From Sphingopyxis chilensis (lineage in GTDB: Bacteria; Pseudomonadota; Alphaproteobacteria; Sphingomonadales; Sphingomonadaceae): 64,000 nt of DNA. Shown in pieces: positions 59,954 through 64,000 of the stretch. The stretch's first letter is position 1; each line of letters starts with the position of its first letter. The DNA lies in contig NZ_CP142394.1 of assembly GCF_035930445.1 (NCBI RefSeq), positions 1,211,501-1,275,500 of the forward strand, given 5' to 3'. Both the position numbers and the translations under genes were made by a program. The notes beneath the pieces were generated by a model. It was not told where the DNA came from and did not search any database. It saw only the letters and a program-made list of their open reading frames with translations.

Positions 59954-62035
59954 TCAGAAATTTTTCCGGAGCGTCATGAACGCGGAGCGCGGTGAGGTCG
60001 GGGCAACCAGCGCGCCGGCCAGATATTGATAGGGCTCGAAGCGCTCGGCGCCCAGGAGGTTGCTGACCGAGAGGCCTATCGAAACCGGGCCGAAATTATG
60101 GAAAAGCTGGGCGTCGACCAATGCGAGTCCCTTGACCGAGACGCTGTTCGGCAGCGCCAGTTCGCGGCGAGATACCGCGGTCACGCCGGCTCCGACCTCG
60201 AAGCTGCGAAGCGACCCGCTGCGAAAGCGGTAACGGACCGCGAGCCGCCCCGCATGTTTCGGAACGTCGCGCAGCCGGTCTCCGACCGGCAGTCTTTCGT
60301 CTCTTGTGACCTTTGCGTCGGTAAGGGCATAGTTGACGAGGAGCGAGAAGGAGGGAGCGGGCTCATAGACGAGATCCAGTTCGGCCCCCCGGGCGCGCTC
60401 CTCGCCCGTCTGGAGATAGGAGAAAGGCGCGGCGGGGTGGGCCGTCAGCTTGTTTTGCCGCGTCACTCGGTAAAGTGACAGGGTCCCGGTCAGCCCTTTC
60501 AGCGGCGCGGCCAGCTTCAACCCCGCCTCCCACGCCTGCGATGTCTCGGGCTTCGGCCTGATGCCGAGAAAGCCGCCCGCCACGACGCCTTTGAACCCTT
60601 CGGAGTAGCCGGCGAAGAGCGACATCCCGTCGGCGATCCGGTAGGTTGCGCCGATCCGCGGGGTGACCTTGTCGTGCCTTGTCACGGTCAGCGACCCCGC
60701 GACGCCGCTGCGAAGCGCGAGGCGTGTCCAGCGTATGCCGAGCGTGAGATCGAGACGGGGGCCGATCGCGATCTGGTCCTGCCCGAAAAGCGCGATGCTT
60801 CTCAGCCGATCGGTCTGGCCGAGCGCCGAGGAGCGCAGCACGCCGAAAGGTCGCGCCGGCAGGGGGCGGCTATAATCGACGACGCCCCAGCTTTCGTCGA
60901 GGGTCAGCGCGGCGTGATAGCGCGTCGTGTCATAGTCGATCCCGGCGAGCAGCACCTGCCGCAGAGCGCCGTCGCCGAGCCGCCCGGTGATCGTTCCGGT
61001 GACAAAGGTCTTGCGGCTGATAGAGGCGAGATTGGCGGCCCCGAAATTATAAAGCGTTCCGCCGATCCGCCCGTAAGGGAAGGTCCCCCATTCATCCAGC
61101 CTGCTTACCGTGCGGTTTGCCGACAGGCTGGCATCGACGCGGTCGCCGAACCGGTGCGTGAGCGTTGCGGTTGCCGCTTCGTTTTGGGCCTTTGCGCGCG
61201 GCGCGTCGCGCGCACCGGCGAAGACCTGGCGGTCGATCGGCAGCGCGGGCGCTGCAAGTTCGACCGGAAGACCCGCATATTCCGCCTGCTCCAGCCTGTT
61301 ATAGCGTCCGCGCACGACAAGCCGCGTATCGGGACCGAGGTCGATGGCGAGCGTCGGAAAGATCGCGAGACGATCGCTCGTGACGAAATCAATCGAACTG
61401 CCGGCCGATGCGATCATGCCAGCTAGCCGGAAGCCGCCGCGATCGCCGAGCGGCAAGTTGACGTCCGCCTCGGCGCCGCGCGTATCGAAGCGTCCGGCGC
61501 GGACCGCGAAGCCCAGCGCGAACCGGCCCAGCGGCTCGGACGATATGAGGTTGATCAGCCCCGCAAGCGGCGCGCCGCTTCCTCCGCCATAGAGCGTTGC
61601 CGCCGGCCCCTTGGCGATCTCGATGCGCGCGACATTGACGAGCGTCGCCGGGTCGCCGATCCCGGCCGGGTTCTGATAGGTCGGCATTCCGTCGATGTAA
61701 TAGTTCACGGCAAAGCCGCGGATGAGCGCCGGTTGCACCGCCATTCGGGACTGGCTCGTCTGCGTGACGCCCGACACGTTGACGAGGGCCGCGCTCAGAT
61801 TTTGAAGATCCTGTTCCTCGATCAATCGGCGGGTCAATATCTGGATCGATTGCGGGATCTTCTCGACGGGTGTCGGCGTTCGAGTGGTCGTCGTCGCGGC
61901 GGGCGCGCCATATCCCGGCCGCTCGCCGGTCACGACGATATCGGGAGTCCAGCTCAGCTCCGGCGCCGGATCCCGAGCGATCGCAGGCGGCGCGGCGAGA
62001 AGGGTTCCGGCAAGCGGAACGAAGGAAATGCGCAT
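59954..62035 (-). CDS. TonB-dependent receptor (siderophore/metal type)
   Basis: A 693-residue receptor of the FhuA/FecA-like branch: signal peptide MRISFVPLAGTLLAAPPAIA, plug DIVVTGERPGYGAP, EKIPQSIQILTRRLIEEQ (siderophore-type plug), VARIEIAKGPAATLYGGGSG and C-terminal SAFMTLRKNF. It is 36 bp downstream of a SCO1 gene in a copper-protein group, so copper (OprC-like) or a metal chelate is a more probable ligand than an organic substrate. Convergent with the P450-cluster receptor. Confidence 0.93.
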   Translation of the reverse strand: MRISFVPLAGTLLAAPPAIARDPAPELSWTPDIVVTGERPGYGAPAATTTTRTPTPVEKIPQSIQILTRRLIEEQDLQNLSAALVNVSGVTQTSQSRMAVQPALIRGFAVNYYIDGMPTYQNPAGIGDPATLVNVARIEIAKGPAATLYGGGSGAPLAGLINLISSEPLGRFALGFAVRAGRFDTRGAEADVNLPLGDRGGFRLAGMIASAGSSIDFVTSDRLAIFPTLAIDLGPDTRLVVRGRYNRLEQAEYAGLPVELAAPALPIDRQVFAGARDAPRAKAQNEAATATLTHRFGDRVDASLSANRTVSRLDEWGTFPYGRIGGTLYNFGAANLASISRKTFVTGTITGRLGDGALRQVLLAGIDYDTTRYHAALTLDESWGVVDYSRPLPARPFGVLRSSALGQTDRLRSIALFGQDQIAIGPRLDLTLGIRWTRLALRSGVAGSLTVTRHDKVTPRIGATYRIADGMSLFAGYSEGFKGVVAGGFLGIRPKPETSQAWEAGLKLAAPLKGLTGTLSLYRVTRQNKLTAHPAAPFSYLQTGEERARGAELDLVYEPAPSFSLLVNYALTDAKVTRDERLPVGDRLRDVPKHAGRLAVRYRFRSGSLRSFEVGAGVTAVSRRELALPNSVSVKGLALVDAQLFHNFGPVSIGLSVSNLLGAERFEPYQYLAGALVAPTSPRSAFMTLRKNF

Positions 62036-62071
62036 GGGCTTGGCCTCGTGTTTGCTTTGGATACCGGCGGA

Positions 62072-62701
62072 TCAGGCGACGATCCGCCGAAGCTTTTCGA
62101 GCGCGACCTTGTCGCCTTCGTGATAATCGATCGTCGTCACGAAGCGGCCGTCGCGGTCCATCAGATAGACAGCGGCGCTATGGTCGACGGTGTAGTCGCC
62201 GCCTTCGAGCGGCACCTTCTTCACATAGACGCCATAGGCCTTCTGGATGGCGGCGAGCTGCGAAGCCGTTCCCGTGAGCCCGTGGACCGGCGTCCTGAAA
62301 AGCGAGATATAGCGGCCGATGTCGGCCGGCCGGTCGTGTCCGGGATCGACCGAAACGAAGACGATATCGAATTTCATGCCGTCCTTGCCGAGATCGCGGC
62401 GAAGCTGCGCCATGCGCGCGAGGGTGGTCGGACAAACCTCGGGGCAGCGCGTGAAGCCGAAGAAGATCGCGAACGGCCGGCCCGCGAAGCTTTTCTCGGT
62501 GACGGTCCTGCCGTCGGAGCCGGTCAAGGTGAACGGACCGCCGATGCCCGCGCCCGCCGACGGGGCCGCGCGCTTGCCGCCGCCCGACTTCGCCGTGATC
62601 GCGAGCGACAGGCAGGCCGCGGCGGCGATCGCGACGAGGATCCAGAGGATAGGGCGGGCTTTCGCCATCGGCGGGCGGGCGGCGGGATCAATGCCGGTCA
62701 T
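62072..62701 (-). CDS. SCO1/SenC-family copper chaperone
   Basis: A 209-residue membrane-anchored thioredoxin-fold protein: one N-terminal transmembrane helix (ILWILVAIAAAACLSLAI), the copper-binding FTRCPEVCPTTL (CxxxC) and the distal His in VDHSAAVYL. It delivers copper to the CuA centre of cytochrome oxidase or acts as a thiol reductase. ATG 62701 is preferred for its GGGGAGG at six bases; it overlaps the upstream gene by 14 bases. ATG 62668 is the alternative. Confidence 0.93.
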   Translation of the reverse strand: MTGIDPAARPPMAKARPILWILVAIAAAACLSLAITAKSGGGKRAAPSAGAGIGGPFTLTGSDGRTVTEKSFAGRPFAIFFGFTRCPEVCPTTLARMAQLRRDLGKDGMKFDIVFVSVDPGHDRPADIGRYISLFRTPVHGLTGTASQLAAIQKAYGVYVKKVPLEGGDYTVDHSAAVYLMDRDGRFVTTIDYHEGDKVALEKLRRIVA

Positions 62702-63173
62702 GACGCGCCTCCCCGGGACCTGCCGAACCCACCGGAACGACCCGGAAATCAACCTCGACCGCTCCTTGCAGCTGGAAGCGCAGCGTTACGGGGAAGCTCT
62801 GGCCGGGGGTGAGCGGGCGCTTCAGCCCGACGAACATGATATGGAGTCCACCAGGCTTGAGTTCGACCGTCTTGCCGACGGGAATGGCAATGCCGCGACC
62901 GACCGGCCGCATCCGCATGACGCCCTCATCAACCGACATGGTGTGAAGCTGAACTTCGCGTGAGATCGGCGAATTTGCTGCGACGAGGCGGTCGCCCGCC
63001 CCGCCCCGATTGGTGATCGTCACAAAGCCGCCGCCGACCGTCTGGCCGGGCGCGGTCTGGCGTGACCAGCCGCGCTCGATGGAAAGCGAGCCGGCGTGCG
63101 GGCTCCTGGCGAAAAGCGGCGTCGCGGCTGCGGCGAGCAGGGCCGCGGCGGCTGCGCATCTGGCAAGGTTCAT
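62688..63173 (-). CDS. PCuAC-type periplasmic copper chaperone
   Basis: A 161-residue secreted protein with signal peptide MNLARCAAAAALLAAAATPLFA and the PCuAC copper motif: VQLHTMSVDEGVMRM followed by GLHIMFVGL (His and Met ligands). It binds Cu(I) and passes it to SCO1 and the CuA site. CGGAG lies upstream of ATG 63173. The longer frame to 63350 adds an arginine-rich stretch and is not used. Confidence 0.93.
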   Translation of the reverse strand: MNLARCAAAAALLAAAATPLFARSPHAGSLSIERGWSRQTAPGQTVGGGFVTITNRGGAGDRLVAANSPISREVQLHTMSVDEGVMRMRPVGRGIAIPVGKTVELKPGGLHIMFVGLKRPLTPGQSFPVTLRFQLQGAVEVDFRVVPVGSAGPGEARHDRH

Positions 63174-63544
63174 CAAATGGTCTCCGGAAAGGAAATGGCG
63201 GAAGGAAGGGGGCTGCGGCGGGTGCGGCCCGGCTTTCGGCGACGGCGACGCCGGCCTGCGCAACGAGGCCGAGGCCGATCGCCGCCCAGCATCGGCGGCG
63301 AAAGCGGCGCAGCGCGCCGCGGCGGGGCGGATGGCAGGAGAGCGGGCCATCGGCGGCGTCTTGGCGTTCGGGCTCTGGGGACGGCTGGCGATTTGCGGAC
63401 GGCACCCGCGCCCGGCGGCGCAGCATGGCAGCCCGGTGCCGCTCGTCGGAGCGGTCCGCTATCTCGATCATTATTTTGAAACTCCGGCAACGCCGCCCGC
63501 GCCCCGGGGGCGCGGGCGGCTCGTTCGATTGTCGCTTTAGGGCG
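63174..63544. other. Intergenic region in the copper group with a strong hairpin
   Basis: No gene is recognised: open frames in both strands are arginine- and proline-rich noise. It holds a perfect 12-bp stem (63492-63503 with 63509-63520; arm GCCGCCCGCGCC, loop CCGGG) 25 bases beyond the end of the DUF2946-like gene, probably a terminator or attenuator between that gene and PCuAC. Confidence 0.5.
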
Positions 63545-63952
63545 TCAGACTGCGGCCGGCGGTCCGCGCAGCGGCGGACGAAGATGCGCTTCGCGGCGAA
63601 GAGGCAGATCAGCGGTTGCCGAAAGGCCACGCACGAGAAGGATGGCGATCGCCTCGATCGGGATCGCGGGATCGCTCGCCATGCCGGCGCCATGTGTCAG
63701 CGCGCTGAACAGGCAGGACGCTTTGCCTGGCTGGTCGCCGCTTTGCTTGTGGCCTTCCTCGCCGAAAGGGATGATGATCGTTTGCGTGACGGGTCCCGAG
63801 GGATCGGAGCAGACGATGACGTCGAAGCTGCGCGCACCATTGCGGCCGGGCATATAGCCCGGCGGAACCAGCGCCTTCGACAGCAAGGCCAGCGCGACCA
63901 GCCACATGGCAAGCGCGCGGCGGCGATGGAAGAAGGTCCGCATCCGGTCCAT
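63545..63952 (-). CDS. DUF2946-like small membrane/periplasmic protein
   Basis: A 135-residue protein with one N-terminal hydrophobic helix (ALAMWLVALALLSKALVPPGYMP) and a middle segment IVCSDPSGPVTQ... followed by CLFSALTHGA. The pattern fits the DUF2946 proteins that often accompany copper chaperones and metal receptors. Exact function is unknown; copper homeostasis is inferred from its neighbours. ATG 63952, with another at 63943. Confidence 0.75.
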   Translation of the reverse strand: MDRMRTFFHRRRALAMWLVALALLSKALVPPGYMPGRNGARSFDVIVCSDPSGPVTQTIIIPFGEEGHKQSGDQPGKASCLFSALTHGAGMASDPAIPIEAIAILLVRGLSATADLPLRREAHLRPPLRGPPAAV

Positions 63953-64000
63953 GGAGGCTGGCCATAGGCTGCACTGCGGCGATTGTCATTAGCTGCCGGA

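Noticed and set aside
63174..63544. Open frames of about 100 residues in the gap between PCuAC and the DUF2946-like gene
   Set aside because: Arginine- and proline-rich translations with no motif on either strand; the region is better explained as a spacer with a hairpin.

Overview
The window reads as chromosomal DNA of a high-GC alphaproteobacterium, most likely a sphingomonad (Sphingopyxis, Novosphingobium or Sphingobium type). The basis is three TonB-dependent receptors, two of which open their plug domain with the DIVVTA..RRSENLQDV signature typical of the group, together with strong GC bias, dense acyl-CoA catabolism and many TetR and HxlR regulators. No rRNA, tRNA, CRISPR, integrase or transposase is visible. 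Nearly everything from 1 to 62 kb is catabolic, and the genes sit in short, tightly coupled operons with ATGA and TGATG overlaps.

Layout. (i) 1-4857, minus strand: a beta-oxidation operon of an SDR hydroxyacyl-CoA dehydrogenase, a MaoC hydratase, a degenerate ketosynthase-DUF35 fusion, an SCP2-type thiolase and an acyl-CoA dehydrogenase cut by the window edge. (ii) 5286-7739: an HxlR regulator divergent from an unknown protein and an Old Yellow Enzyme. (iii) 7869-19575: thioesterase, four TetR regulators, thiolase, metallo-beta-lactamase-fold hydrolase, SDR, alpha/beta hydrolase, tautomerase, aldehyde dehydrogenase and an unrelated lipoprotein. (iv) 19821-25239: a fumarylacetoacetase, CoA-transferase and enoyl-CoA hydratase operon, divergent from a second copy of the unknown protein of block ii, plus a zinc-free reductase. 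Blocks iii and iv share a palindromic operator (half-site TTAGATTATG) in seven intergenic regions, so they look like one regulon. (v) 25516-28964: two-subunit 3-oxoacid CoA-transferase, IclR regulator and thiolase, resembling the end of a beta-ketoadipate-type route. (vi) 29146-42285: three HxlR regulators, a two-subunit acyl-CoA dehydrogenase, a TonB receptor and an operon in which two [thioredoxin-fold isomerase + Phe-type SDR] modules flank an acyl-CoA ligase; nitronate-monooxygenase-like and enoyl-CoA hydratase genes follow. A second operator (TAAGTTC, 7 bp, GAACTTA) recurs three times here.

(vii) 42417-44986: a cation/proton antiporter, a small conserved protein, and a PilZ gene that appears to carry a nonsense mutation. 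(viii) 45092-59738: a TetR regulator divergent from a 13.7-kb plus-strand operon of ferredoxin, alcohol dehydrogenase, ferredoxin reductase, P450, two hotdog hydratase subunits, a tandem CaiB CoA-transferase, aldehyde dehydrogenase, SDR, a DUF35 zinc-ribbon protein, an Ltp2-like thiolase-fold aldolase and a TonB receptor. The order suggests uptake, methyl hydroxylation, oxidation to an acid, CoA activation, hydration and retro-aldol cleavage of a branched, hydrophobic substrate. This is the best candidate for an undescribed system. (ix) 59954-63952, minus strand: a copper-handling group (TonB receptor, SCO1, PCuAC, DUF2946-like).
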